In this document: in pieces, positions 16,706 to 24,860 of the stretch
How the letters are laid out: every line of letters begins with the position of its first letter
Position numbering within the stretch: position 1 is the first letter of the stretch
NCBI GenBank assembly: GCA_027019605.1
Contig: JALUWJ010000252.1
Coordinates: forward strand, 1 to 34,645
Source of the DNA: Henriciella sp.
Lineage (GTDB): Bacteria > Pseudomonadota > Alphaproteobacteria > Caulobacterales > Hyphomonadaceae
Direction of reading: 5' to 3'
DNA length: 34,645 nucleotides
The notes under the pieces: model-generated
What the model saw: only the letters and a program-made list of their open reading frames with translations
Database searches by the model: none
Told to the model about the DNA's origin: nothing
Program-made: the position numbers and the translations under genes

Positions 16706-18568
16706 TTACAGTATAATGACACATTCCTCTGTACGCGTCTCATAAAGCTTCGATACATCTTCTGATCGCAAGGTTTGAGCCTTGTTTTGATTGATGTATC
16801 CCTTCTCGGTAATCTCTCCCGCATCGGCTTGCGGCGGCGTTGACTGCAAGAGAATGCGGGCAATGCGATTAGCTGCATTTGGGTGCTCTGAATTGTGTGC
16901 GCTGAGCCCGGCCCGGACCGCCTCGATAATCTTCGGATGTTTTGCCAGCTGGTCCAAAGGCAGTTGCTCCCCCACCAAACGCTGGCAATAGCCCTCATTC
17001 AGGAAACCCAGCAAGCACACCTCATCCTTATTCAACCCGCAGACAACCGCGTCAGACAGCGCGCCATTCACAGCCTGCACCGCTTGTACCCTGAGCTTGC
17101 CAGCCGAGACCCACGTGCCATTAGCGAGCTTAAACTCTTCTGCGGTCCGGCCATCAAATGCGAGCCCCTTATTTGGGTTCTCAGGATCGACGAAACGCAC
17201 CGCGTCTCCCAAGCGATAAAAGCCTTCCTCGTCAAAAGCAGCTTTGGTCTTTTCCTCATTGCGATAATAGCCGGGCGTCACGTTCACGCCTTTGACGCGC
17301 AGCTCCATCTTTTCGCCGGCCGGTACAAGTTTGAATGTATTGCCTGGCAGCGGCAGACCGATCAGGCCCATTGTGTCATTCGGCCAATGCACATTGCTCG
17401 CCGTTGGCGAGGTTTCAGTGGCGCCATATCCAGCCGACAGAGAGATCCGCTTGCCGGTCACGCGCACCGCGACTTTCTGGATCCGCTCATAGATGTCCTG
17501 GCCCATTGCGGCGCCGCCATAGGCCATCGAACAAATGCGTTTGAAGAAGGTCTCTGCCAGCGCATCATCACGCTCAAACTCTGTGGCGAGCGCGGCCCAA
17601 GCAGCTGGCACGGTCGTGTGCTGGGTCGTCGACACCTCTTTCATATTGCGGATCATTTCTGGCAGACGTGCCGGCGTTGGCGCGCCCCAATCGAGGTAAA
17701 GCGTGCCGCCCCAGTCCGTCATATTGTGCAAAATCGCATTGGCGCCGTAAGTGTGGCTCCAGGGCAGGAAGTTGCACATGACCTGGCTGCCGCCTGATAC
17801 TTCATCGAGGCGATCTTCATCCCAAACCGAACGGATCATTTTTGCGTTCGCGGCAATCATGCCATGCGTATTGATCACAGCTTTTGGCTCACCCGTGGAG
17901 CCTGAGGTCAGCATGTATTTCGCGGTGGTCTCCGGCGTCAGCCGATCATAGGCCTCCGCCACTGAATTGCCGCCCGGGACGGCGAACTGGTCCAGCTCTT
18001 GTGATTGGTATCCTGTCGGCGCATTGCGCGAATACAGCACCAGCCGGTCGCTCACCTGCATACCGTCCAAGCCGCGCTGATACTCGCTGCCATCTTCGAC
18101 ATAGATGAATTTCGGTTCGACCAAATCGTCGACATAGTTCAAGCGCGCAAAGTCTTGGCTCAGCAGCGCATAAGCTGGCGTCACCGGCACCACCGGACAC
18201 CGTGCGAGCATCGCGCCATACATGACCAGGGCATGATCAATCGTATTGCGTGACAAGATCATCACCGGCGCATCAGCGCCCGCATTGAGGAACCCTTGCG
18301 CAATCGCCTGCACTTTCGCCCAAGCCTCAGCATAGCTGATCTCCTGCCAGCCGGGTTTAGAAGAATCGATGGGATCGCGTTGCGCCAGCCATGTCCGCTC
18401 CGGCGCATGCTCTGCCCAATATTTCAGTGGGCTGAGCATATGCGGCGGGTGATCTTTGAGCGGGTGGCCATTGTTCAGCAGGATGGAGCCGTCGTCGCGG
18501 CGATCTACCGTCATCGCTTGCGGCAGGTATGGCACTTCGCGGAAAGGAATATGACTGGTTTCGCTCAT
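16706..18568 (-). CDS. Acyl-CoA ligase of the feruloyl-CoA synthetase type
   Basis: This 620-residue member of the ANL superfamily adenylates a carboxylic acid and passes it to CoA. The ATP loop 'LTSGSTGEPKAVINTH' (220-235), 'SAGYGATETSPT' (378-389) and 'DGRTAEEFKLANGTWVSAGK' are visible. The last is a hallmark of feruloyl-CoA synthetases, where other ANL enzymes have a different A8 region. The catalytic lysine lies in 'GEITEKGYINQ' near the C-terminus. A hydroxycinnamate is the expected substrate, but no enoyl-CoA hydratase/aldolase (ech) or vanillin dehydrogenase is in the window. It begins three bases after the K+ channel stop codon on the same strand. Confidence 0.87.
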   Translation of the reverse strand: MSETSHIPFREVPYLPQAMTVDRRDDGSILLNNGHPLKDHPPHMLSPLKYWAEHAPERTWLAQRDPIDSSKPGWQEISYAEAWAKVQAIAQGFLNAGADAPVMILSRNTIDHALVMYGAMLARCPVVPVTPAYALLSQDFARLNYVDDLVEPKFIYVEDGSEYQRGLDGMQVSDRLVLYSRNAPTGYQSQELDQFAVPGGNSVAEAYDRLTPETTAKYMLTSGSTGEPKAVINTHGMIAANAKMIRSVWDEDRLDEVSGGSQVMCNFLPWSHTYGANAILHNMTDWGGTLYLDWGAPTPARLPEMIRNMKEVSTTQHTTVPAAWAALATEFERDDALAETFFKRICSMAYGGAAMGQDIYERIQKVAVRVTGKRISLSAGYGATETSPTASNVHWPNDTMGLIGLPLPGNTFKLVPAGEKMELRVKGVNVTPGYYRNEEKTKAAFDEEGFYRLGDAVRFVDPENPNKGLAFDGRTAEEFKLANGTWVSAGKLRVQAVQAVNGALSDAVVCGLNKDEVCLLGFLNEGYCQRLVGEQLPLDQLAKHPKIIEAVRAGLSAHNSEHPNAANRIARILLQSTPPQADAGEITEKGYINQNKAQTLRSEDVSKLYETRTEECVIIL

Positions 18569-18571
18569 GGT

Positions 18572-19354
18572 TTAGCCTACGCCTTTGGTTTCGATTTGGA
18601 TGCGCGTCCCGCAATGTTTGCAGTGAATCGCATCAGGGTCATGCCGCGTCAGTCCGCATGCCACGCACGGATAGTCAACCTTGCCGCCGGGGAGTGTGAT
18701 CGCTCGCAAAAGCCGCAGAAAAAGGGTCAATCCGAGGACCATAATGACCACGGCAAGCATTCGCCCCCACACACCTTCCATCAGGATGTCACCATAACCT
18801 GTTGTGGTGAGACTGGTCACGGTGAAATAGAGCGCGTCGACATAATTCTGGATGCCGGGATTGCTGTCTTTCTGGAGCACATAAACCAAGCCCGCCATCA
18901 GGAAGACAAAGACCACCAGATTCGTGACCCGGTCGAAAATCGCCTCATGCTGTTTCAGATAGGACGATACGCTCTTCAATCGTTTGAGCAGCGTGAACGC
19001 GCGAATGATCCGCACCGCGCGCAGCAATCGGAGAAAGGCGAGGTTCTGGGTGAACAGAGGCGCCAACATGGAGATCACAACGACAATATCGGCCCAGTTG
19101 TAGAACCGCCGCCAGAACAGGGTTTTCGGGCGCGCGATATAGAAACGCGCAGCGAGGTCTAATGCGATGACGCCGCCAATCACATAATCGGCGATCGGAT
19201 GCGAGACACCTTCCCCTCGAAACGGGGCCCATAAGAAATAGGCGATCGTGGCGATATCAAAGCCCAGCAAGGCGAGCCGGAAATAATATGGCCCTGCTCC
19301 ATGGCCCTCATACAACCAGAACAATTGCCGGTTCAGCCCTTTGCGTTCGCTCAA
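18572..19354 (-). CDS. Voltage-gated potassium channel-like protein with C-terminal zinc ribbon
   Basis: This 260-residue six-helix channel sits in the inner membrane. The S4 voltage sensor shows regularly spaced arginines in 'RLLRAVRIIRAFTLLKRLK' (109-127). The pore has the K+ selectivity filter TTGYGD (184-189). After S6 a short linker leads to a four-cysteine zinc ribbon (C230, C233, C245, C248). The frame is open upstream to 19477, but a TTG at 19354 is preferred as start: GGGAG lies nine bases before it and the first membrane helix follows soon after. It is the first gene of a unit with the acyl-CoA ligase, three bases between them. The ribbon is unusual and could couple gating to zinc, redox state or a partner. 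Confidence 0.85.
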   Translation of the reverse strand: MSERKGLNRQLFWLYEGHGAGPYYFRLALLGFDIATIAYFLWAPFRGEGVSHPIADYVIGGVIALDLAARFYIARPKTLFWRRFYNWADIVVVISMLAPLFTQNLAFLRLLRAVRIIRAFTLLKRLKSVSSYLKQHEAIFDRVTNLVVFVFLMAGLVYVLQKDSNPGIQNYVDALYFTVTSLTTTGYGDILMEGVWGRMLAVVIMVLGLTLFLRLLRAITLPGGKVDYPCVACGLTRHDPDAIHCKHCGTRIQIETKGVG

Positions 19355-19593
19355 CGCTTTGTTCTCCCAACCAAAATGTCTGTTTGAACTATGGCGGAGC
19401 TCGCAGAGCCTGTCACCCGCACCGCGCAGAGCGGGCCATCGCGAAGCCAAGCGTGGCGACTGAAATCGTGATGTCAATTCGATGTGAGCGAAGGTGATGA
19501 CGGGGTGAAGAGACGTTAAGTGCCTCGCCGCAATGAGCAGTATAGGTCCATCGCCAAGCAGAACACAAAACGGCTTTCAGAAGGACCTCGCCC

Positions 19594-20328
19594 ATGTCTC
19601 GCTTTGCTCTCAGCGCCCTCGCCGCTGCCTCCCTCATCGGGCTCTCCGCCTATGCCGAACAAGAACCCGGTTTTTATGTTGCCGGTTTCGTCGGCGCTGG
19701 TTTCCCAAGCGATGCTAATTTGCGCGGCACCCAAGACCCGGTTGCTGGCGCCCCTGGCACAGCCGGCGCACCAGCCAGCATCAACGCAGATTTTGATAGC
19801 GACACGACCCTCGGGATCGCGCTTGGCTACAAGACACCATGGGAATTCTTTGGTCTGTTCCACACACGCCTGGAACTCGAATACTCAACCCTGGACGTCG
19901 ATGTCAGTGGTGGCAGCTTTAATAATGGCTCACAGCCGTTTTCGGGCGATGCCAGCATCGATTTCTTCCTGGTGAACAATTACAGCGACATCATCTGGGA
20001 TGATGACCAAACCCTCGTGCCTTATGTTGGCGGCGGGCTCGGGATCGCCAATGTCGATGCCAATATCCTTTATGCTGGCGGCGGCGCCACATCTCCAAAC
20101 TTCGTCGCGACCGACGATGATAGCGGCCTGGCGAGCACAGTTGCAGGCGGCCTCACTTGGCTGACGGGCACACCGTGGGAAGTCTATGGCGAAGCCCGTT
20201 ACTATCAGATCCGTGATCTGGATTTCGATCGCCGTTTCATTGGCGGTGGCCAAGACCTGTTCAATGCACGGGTCGATGATGATTTCGACGGCACCAGCCT
20301 GACCATCGGCGCGCGTTACAAATTCTAA
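19594..20328 (+). CDS. Outer-membrane beta-barrel protein (OmpA-like barrel)
   Basis: The 244-residue protein has a signal peptide (1-21, cleavage after AYA). The mature part alternates polar and hydrophobic residues in strands such as 'GFYVAGFVGAGF', 'TLGIALGYKT', 'RLELEYSTLDV', 'LVPYVGGGLGIANV', 'STVAGGLTWL' and 'EVYGEARYYQI'. It ends in 'LTIGARYKF' with the terminal aromatic residue expected for barrel insertion by the Bam complex. An eight-stranded barrel is likely. It has no peptidoglycan-binding domain. Function could be structural or a small porin. A strong terminator follows. Confidence 0.85.
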   Translation: MSRFALSALAAASLIGLSAYAEQEPGFYVAGFVGAGFPSDANLRGTQDPVAGAPGTAGAPASINADFDSDTTLGIALGYKTPWEFFGLFHTRLELEYSTLDVDVSGGSFNNGSQPFSGDASIDFFLVNNYSDIIWDDDQTLVPYVGGGLGIANVDANILYAGGGATSPNFVATDDDSGLASTVAGGLTWLTGTPWEVYGEARYYQIRDLDFDRRFIGGGQDLFNARVDDDFDGTSLTIGARYKF

Positions 20329-20361
20329 GAGATTACTCCCCTCTCTCGATCTCTTAGATTC

Positions 20362-20400
20362 AGCCCGGCAACGTCCTCTCTCCGTTGCCGGGCTATTTTT
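20362..20400 (+). terminator. Rho-independent terminator after the outer-membrane protein gene
   Basis: AGCCCGGCAACG (20362-20373) pairs perfectly with CGTTGCCGGGCT (20383-20394) and is followed by ATTTTT. The 12-bp stem is one of the strongest in the window. Confidence 0.92.
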
Positions 20401-20442
20401 GTCAGGATGACATCTCATGCGGGGCGCCCTAAATGCGAAGCC

Positions 20443-21336
20443 ATGGCCTCACCTTTCGCTTACCTGCCCCATCGCGCCGTTCTGTCCTTGGCTGGACCGG
20501 ACACGATCGTCCTTTTGGAACGTCTGGTCACCAATGCGACCGATAATTGGACTCCAGGCGAGACACGCTATGGCGCATTGCTGACGCCGCAAGGCAAAGT
20601 CATCGCCGACTATCTCGCAATCCGAACCGGAGAGGGCGTCCTGCTCGACGTTGCCGAAGCGCATGTCGATGATCTCGCCAAGCGGCTCAAACTGTTCCGT
20701 TTGAGAAGCAAGGTTGAGATCGAGCGCTTGGAAGATGTCTTCGTCGTTGCCGGAACCGATGAGGCGCCTGAAGGCGTTCGTCCGATCTCTGGTGCGCAGC
20801 ACGTTTATCTCGATCCACGCTATTCAGGTGGGCGACTTCGCGGCCTTGCCACAAAAGAGAGCTGGGCCGCCTGGTATGGCTATCATCCGGCAGAATGGTC
20901 GCGCCCGATCGATGTCTATCATCGCGATCGCATATTGAATGGCGTCCCTGAGCAAGGGTTTGATTTTGGCGCTGCCGAAGTCTTCCCCGCAGACATCAAT
21001 ATGGACGTACTGGGCGGTGTGGCGCTCAATAAAGGCTGCTTTGTTGGTCAGGAAGTTGTCAGCCGCATGCACCGCCGCGGCAAAATCCGCAAACGGACAC
21101 TCAGTGTGGAATTGTCGGCGAACCTCACCCCCGAACCGGGAGCCGAAATCCTCGCCCCGGCGCCGATTGGCGGGCTTACCAGTGTTGAAGGATCACAAGC
21201 GCTCGCCCTGGTGCGTATCGATCGGTGGATGAAGGCTGAAACCAGCGGCGCCGAGCCAATGATAGATGAAACCCCTGTCATAATTACAAAACCGGATTGG
21301 CTTGAGGCCGAACTGACCGCTATGGACGAGGCATGA
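20443..21336 (+). CDS. ygfZ: Folate-binding YgfZ/GcvT-family protein (iron-sulfur cluster assembly factor)
   Basis: YgfZ/IBA57-type proteins bind tetrahydrofolate and help maturation or repair of iron-sulfur enzymes. The diagnostic signature is present as 'NKGCFVGQEVVSRMHRRG' (196-213), with the conserved cysteine C199. The N-terminus 'YLPHRAVLSLAGPDTIVLLE' and 'YGALLTPQGKVIADYL' are typical. The length is 297 residues with the start at 20443; an earlier in-frame ATG at 20407 lies immediately after a terminator and would add an unlikely extension. The gene overlaps tag by 4 bp and heads a four-gene overlapping operon. Confidence 0.92.
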   Translation: MASPFAYLPHRAVLSLAGPDTIVLLERLVTNATDNWTPGETRYGALLTPQGKVIADYLAIRTGEGVLLDVAEAHVDDLAKRLKLFRLRSKVEIERLEDVFVVAGTDEAPEGVRPISGAQHVYLDPRYSGGRLRGLATKESWAAWYGYHPAEWSRPIDVYHRDRILNGVPEQGFDFGAAEVFPADINMDVLGGVALNKGCFVGQEVVSRMHRRGKIRKRTLSVELSANLTPEPGAEILAPAPIGGLTSVEGSQALALVRIDRWMKAETSGAEPMIDETPVIITKPDWLEAELTAMDEA

Positions 21337-21917
21337 CCGAACAGATCCCCTGTGGCTGGGCGCCGATGAACGACCCGCTTTACCGCGCCTATCATGATGA
21401 AGAATGGGGTGTGCCGGAATATGATAGCCGCGCGCTTTGGGAAAAGCTTCAACTGGATGGCATGCAGGCGGGCCTGGCCTGGATCACGATTTTGCGCAAA
21501 CGCGAAACCATGCGCGAAGAGTTCGACAATTTCGATCCAGAGCGCATTGCCCGGTGGGACCAAAAACGGATCGATAAAGCCCTGACCAATCCCGGGATCA
21601 TTCGCAGCCCGAAAAAGATTGAAGCCTGTATCGGGAATGCAAAAGCCTATCTCGATGCGGCCGATAGAGGCGAAGACTTTTCCGATTTTTGTTGGAGCTT
21701 CGTCGACGGCAAACCCATCGTCCACCAGCTTGAAAACTACAAAGACGGTCCAACAAAGACTGATATTTCAGAAGCTTGCTCAAAGGCCTTAAAGCAGCGC
21801 GGACACAAATTTGTCGGCCCGGTCATTGTCTATGCCTGGATGCAGGCTTGCGGTCTGTACAATGATCACGAAGTCGGATGCGTCCGGCACAAAGAAGTTC
21901 AGGAGTATTATCGATGA
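21333..21917 (+). CDS. tag: DNA-3-methyladenine glycosylase I
   Basis: Tag removes 3-methyladenine from alkylated DNA by base excision. The 194-residue protein matches throughout: 'CGWAPMNDPLYRAYHDEEWG' (7-26), 'LQLDGMQAGLAWITILRKRE' (39-58), and a C-terminal 'GLYNDHEVGC' (174-183). The zinc-binding set C7, H21, H179 and C183 is complete. The residue matching Glu38 of E. coli Tag, which contacts the damaged base, is aspartate (D42). The gene starts as ATGA on the ygfZ stop and ends as ATGA on the next small gene. Confidence 0.94.
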   Translation: MTEQIPCGWAPMNDPLYRAYHDEEWGVPEYDSRALWEKLQLDGMQAGLAWITILRKRETMREEFDNFDPERIARWDQKRIDKALTNPGIIRSPKKIEACIGNAKAYLDAADRGEDFSDFCWSFVDGKPIVHQLENYKDGPTKTDISEACSKALKQRGHKFVGPVIVYAWMQACGLYNDHEVGCVRHKEVQEYYR

Positions 21918-22171
21918 AAACACTACTTGCCCTGTCTCTCTTGCTGGTTGCTACAGCGTGCGTCTCAAACCAAGAGTTTGATCGCGATCGTGCCTACTCC
22001 AAATGCGAGTCGATCTCTGACAAATCCAGCCGGGACCGTTGTATCGCCGATGCCATTAAGCGCGCCGAGCGCGAGCGGGCGCGGGACAATGAGCGATTGG
22101 TGCAACTTGAAGAGAATGCTGAACGCCGCGAACTTGGCCGCGAAATCGCAGGCGCGAAGAAAGATCAATGA
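21914..22171 (+). CDS. Small charged lipoprotein
   Basis: The 85-residue protein has a lipoprotein signal with a C16 lipobox (ATAC) and then a highly charged helical tail, rich in Arg and Glu, with two cysteines ('SKCESI', 'DRCIAD'). No known family is recognised. AGGAG lies eight bases before the ATG, and the start overlaps the tag stop by 4 bp. It is followed by another small lipoprotein with the same overlap. The pair probably works in the envelope; the link to DNA repair may be only transcriptional. Confidence 0.7.
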   Translation: MKTLLALSLLLVATACVSNQEFDRDRAYSKCESISDKSSRDRCIADAIKRAERERARDNERLVQLEENAERRELGREIAGAKKDQ

Positions 22172-22359
22172 AGCTCGCCATCCTCGCCTGCTTCGCTGCA
22201 ATCCCCTTAACCGGATGCGTGTTGGTGCAGGATGAGTATGACCGGTTCAGCCTTGAGGAATGCCGCGAAACCCCGGGCTCAAACGTTCGGCTAGAGTGTG
22301 AGAGACAGGCGCGCGACGCCATTGCCGAGCGCCGCAGAGACCGCGTCTCAAACGATTGA
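22168..22359 (+). CDS. Very small lipoprotein
   Basis: The 63-residue protein opens with a lipoprotein signal and lipobox LTGC (C17), followed by a short charged tail with two cysteines ('LEECRE', 'RLECER'). In layout it resembles the preceding gene and may be a distant paralogue. Its ATG overlaps the stop of that gene (ATGA). It is the last gene of the ygfZ-tag unit. Function unknown. Confidence 0.65.
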   Translation: MKLAILACFAAIPLTGCVLVQDEYDRFSLEECRETPGSNVRLECERQARDAIAERRRDRVSND

Positions 22360-22441
22360 AAGCCGCGCTCTAACCCCGACAAATTCATAGTTTGAACATA
22401 GTCCCAAGCAAATAAGTGATCAATCGCTCACGGAGATCACA

Positions 22442-23638
22442 ATGTTTAGACGATTGCAATTGGGCCTGGCGAGCTGCGCGCTCGCGGCGTGCACCCCAAC
22501 CGCAGAACAGGCCGCGCCTGATCTGGCCTGGCAAGATATTTTGGCCGAGCAAGGCCTCGCGGCGACAGAGGTTTATCTCGCAGATCAAGCTGGTACGGCA
22601 GACAAAGACTTCCTGCTCGGCGGCATACAATTTTTGCGCGCCAGCGAGTCGATCATGCAGGTCAGGTATCAGAACTCATCCACCCCGCTCGCGCTTTTGC
22701 CCGGCATGCGCAATGCGCTTCCGGCCAATCCGGATGCGGTGTTTGATCCAGCCTTTCTCGAAACCGCGATGACCGAAGCGCTCGAGCATCTCGCCCGCGC
22801 CGAGGCATCACTTGAACGCGCGACAGGCCACGAGCTCGCGGTCGAGTTTCCGCTCGATGCGATTTGGTTCGATGTGAACGCGAACGGGACGCGCGAAGAG
22901 TGGGAATCTGGGCTTGCTGTGATGGCGGACCTAAACGCCTCCCCTGCCCCGGACTTTGATGGCCTTGTTCGCTTTGATGCGGCGGACGCCCACTGGCTGA
23001 AAGCCTATGTGCATGTGATGTCTGGTATGGCGGAAATGACCCTGGCGACGGATCCAACGCCGGCCATTCGCACCGTTTATGAAAGCCGCCGAGAGATGGA
23101 TGCGCTGGGTCAGGTGGAGGGCATGTTCCTCGACAATGAGACGATTGATACGATCGCCGCCGTCTTGCTCACCTTACGTGGAACGCCGGATCGATCACGC
23201 ACACGAGCGGCTCATGCCCACTTCAAATCGATGATTGCCGAGAACCGCGCCTTCTGGAGCGCGATCATGGAAGAAACCGACAATGACCGCGAATGGCTGC
23301 CGAACCCGCAGCAAAGCTCTGCCTTTGGCGTCGTGGTTGACGAAGAGATGGCAGCGGGCTGGCAAGCCGTGCTCGCCGAAATCGAAGCGGTTCTGAACGG
23401 CGACGCGCTGGTGCCGTACTGGCGCCTTGAGAACACGTTCGGCGCCGAAACCGGGGTTGGCGTGAATGTCGCCAAATTCCTGCAAGACCCGGGAGATATG
23501 GATATTATCCTGTGGCTGCATGGCGCGGGCGCAGCGCCTTATCTGGAGCGCGGAAAACTCGCGCAGCTTGATGCTTGGGATCGCTTTGCCCGCATGACCG
23601 GCGGGGACAGCCTGATGTTTGCGGCTTGGTTTAACTGA
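22442..23638 (+). CDS. Lipoprotein of unknown function
   Basis: The 398-residue protein has a lipoprotein signal with lipobox LAAC (C17). GGAG is eight bases upstream of the ATG. The mature protein is acidic and helical with repeated Ala/Glu/Leu stretches and no cysteine beyond the lipobox region. A segment 'DAIWFDVNANGTREEWESG' resembles a calcium-binding DxNxNG loop, as in EF-hand or dockerin-like loops. I recognise no named domain. It stands apart from the operon upstream by 82 bp and from the KAS III gene downstream by 100 bp. Confidence 0.7.
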   Translation: MFRRLQLGLASCALAACTPTAEQAAPDLAWQDILAEQGLAATEVYLADQAGTADKDFLLGGIQFLRASESIMQVRYQNSSTPLALLPGMRNALPANPDAVFDPAFLETAMTEALEHLARAEASLERATGHELAVEFPLDAIWFDVNANGTREEWESGLAVMADLNASPAPDFDGLVRFDAADAHWLKAYVHVMSGMAEMTLATDPTPAIRTVYESRREMDALGQVEGMFLDNETIDTIAAVLLTLRGTPDRSRTRAAHAHFKSMIAENRAFWSAIMEETDNDREWLPNPQQSSAFGVVVDEEMAAGWQAVLAEIEAVLNGDALVPYWRLENTFGAETGVGVNVAKFLQDPGDMDIILWLHGAGAAPYLERGKLAQLDAWDRFARMTGGDSLMFAAWFN

Positions 23639-23738
23639 GTTTGACCGTCGGTGATGTCTCGACGTGCGCACGCCATGCGCCTAAACTCTTGGCGAAGAGA
23701 GAGTAGAGTCGCCGAAGCGACGCACGAGGCATTTGAGC

Positions 23739-24860
23739 ATGACCACCCCTGTAATCTCGGCGACCGGACTGTGGACGCCATCTGAATCTGTGTCGAATGA
23801 AGAACTGGTCGCCAGCTTCAACGCGTGGGCAGACAAGTGGAACGCTGAACACGCGAGAGAGATTGAAGCTGGGACGGTTGAAGCCAAGACGCATTCAAGT
23901 GTCGAATTCATCGAGAAAGCCTCGGGCATCAAGTCGCGGTTTGTCGTCAACAAATCTGGCATCGTCGATCCTGATGTGATGCGGCCGGACATTCCGGAAC
24001 GCCCGAATGATCAGATTTCGGTCCTGGCTGAAATCGCTGTGAACGCGGCGAAGATGGCGCTTGAGCGCGCGGGCCGGGATCCGAAAGATGTCGACGCAGT
24101 TCTTTGCGCCGCCTCGAACATGCAGCGCGGCTACCCGGCCATGGCGGTCGAAATCCAGGATGCGCTTGGCATTGATGGCTTTGGGTTCGACATGAATGTC
24201 GCTTGCTCATCCGCCACATTCGGCATTCAAACAGGCGCAGACTTTGTGCGCTCCGGCAGCGCGAAATCGGTTCTAATGGTCAATCCGGAAATCTGTTCGG
24301 GTCACCTGAACTTCACCGACCGGGACAGCCACTTCATTTTCGGCGACGTCGCCACGGCCGTCTTGATTGAAGCTGAAGACATCGCCCCGGCGCAGCATTG
24401 GAAGATTCTGGGCACCAGCCTGAAAACCCAATTCTCGAACAATATCCGCAACAATTTCGGGTTCCTGAACCGCTGCGCCCCGGAAGGCGTTGGCGCGACA
24501 GATAAATTGTTCGTCCAAGAGGGCCGCAAAGTCTTCAAGGAAGTTGTGCCAATGGTCGCGAAAATGATCACAGCCGAACTCGAGCGCCTGGAACTTAAAG
24601 CACCTCACCTGCGCCGGATGTGGTTGCACCAGGCCAATGCGAACATGAACCGCCTGATCGCATCAAAGGTTCTTGGCCGTGAGGCGACGCCGGATGAAAG
24701 CCCAACCGTGCTCGACACTTATGCGAACACAAGCTCAGCCGGATCAATCATCGCCTTCCACAAGAATAGTGATGATATGGTCGCTGGTGACAAAGGTCTG
24801 ATTTGTTCATTCGGCGCCGGCTATTCAGCTGGCACCGTTTTCGTCGAAAAAGCCGCTTAA
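23739..24860 (+). CDS. Beta-ketoacyl-ACP synthase III-like condensing enzyme
   Basis: The 373-residue protein is a thiolase-fold condensing enzyme of the FabH type. The catalytic triad is clear: C156 in 'NVACSSATFG', H297 in 'WLHQANANMN' and N330 in 'YANTSSAGSI'. 'GFGAGYSAGTV'-like glycines near the C-terminus ('SFGAGYSAG') complete the active site. It is longer than housekeeping FabH (about 320), with an N-terminal insertion around residues 25-60, as in FabH-like shunt enzymes that use medium-chain acyl-CoA. No fab genes adjoin it, so a specialised acyl primer is plausible. The ATG at 23739 suits the GAGG site better than the TTG two codons earlier. It ends in a 4-bp convergent overlap. Confidence 0.88.
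   Translation: MTTPVISATGLWTPSESVSNEELVASFNAWADKWNAEHAREIEAGTVEAKTHSSVEFIEKASGIKSRFVVNKSGIVDPDVMRPDIPERPNDQISVLAEIAVNAAKMALERAGRDPKDVDAVLCAASNMQRGYPAMAVEIQDALGIDGFGFDMNVACSSATFGIQTGADFVRSGSAKSVLMVNPEICSGHLNFTDRDSHFIFGDVATAVLIEAEDIAPAQHWKILGTSLKTQFSNNIRNNFGFLNRCAPEGVGATDKLFVQEGRKVFKEVVPMVAKMITAELERLELKAPHLRRMWLHQANANMNRLIASKVLGREATPDESPTVLDTYANTSSAGSIIAFHKNSDDMVAGDKGLICSFGAGYSAGTVFVEKAA

Noticed and set aside
16681-16712. ACTGTAA/TTACAGT hairpin at the end of the acyl-CoA ligase gene
   Set aside because: A possible terminator, but the stem is bulged, spans the stop codon and lacks a T-run on the minus strand.
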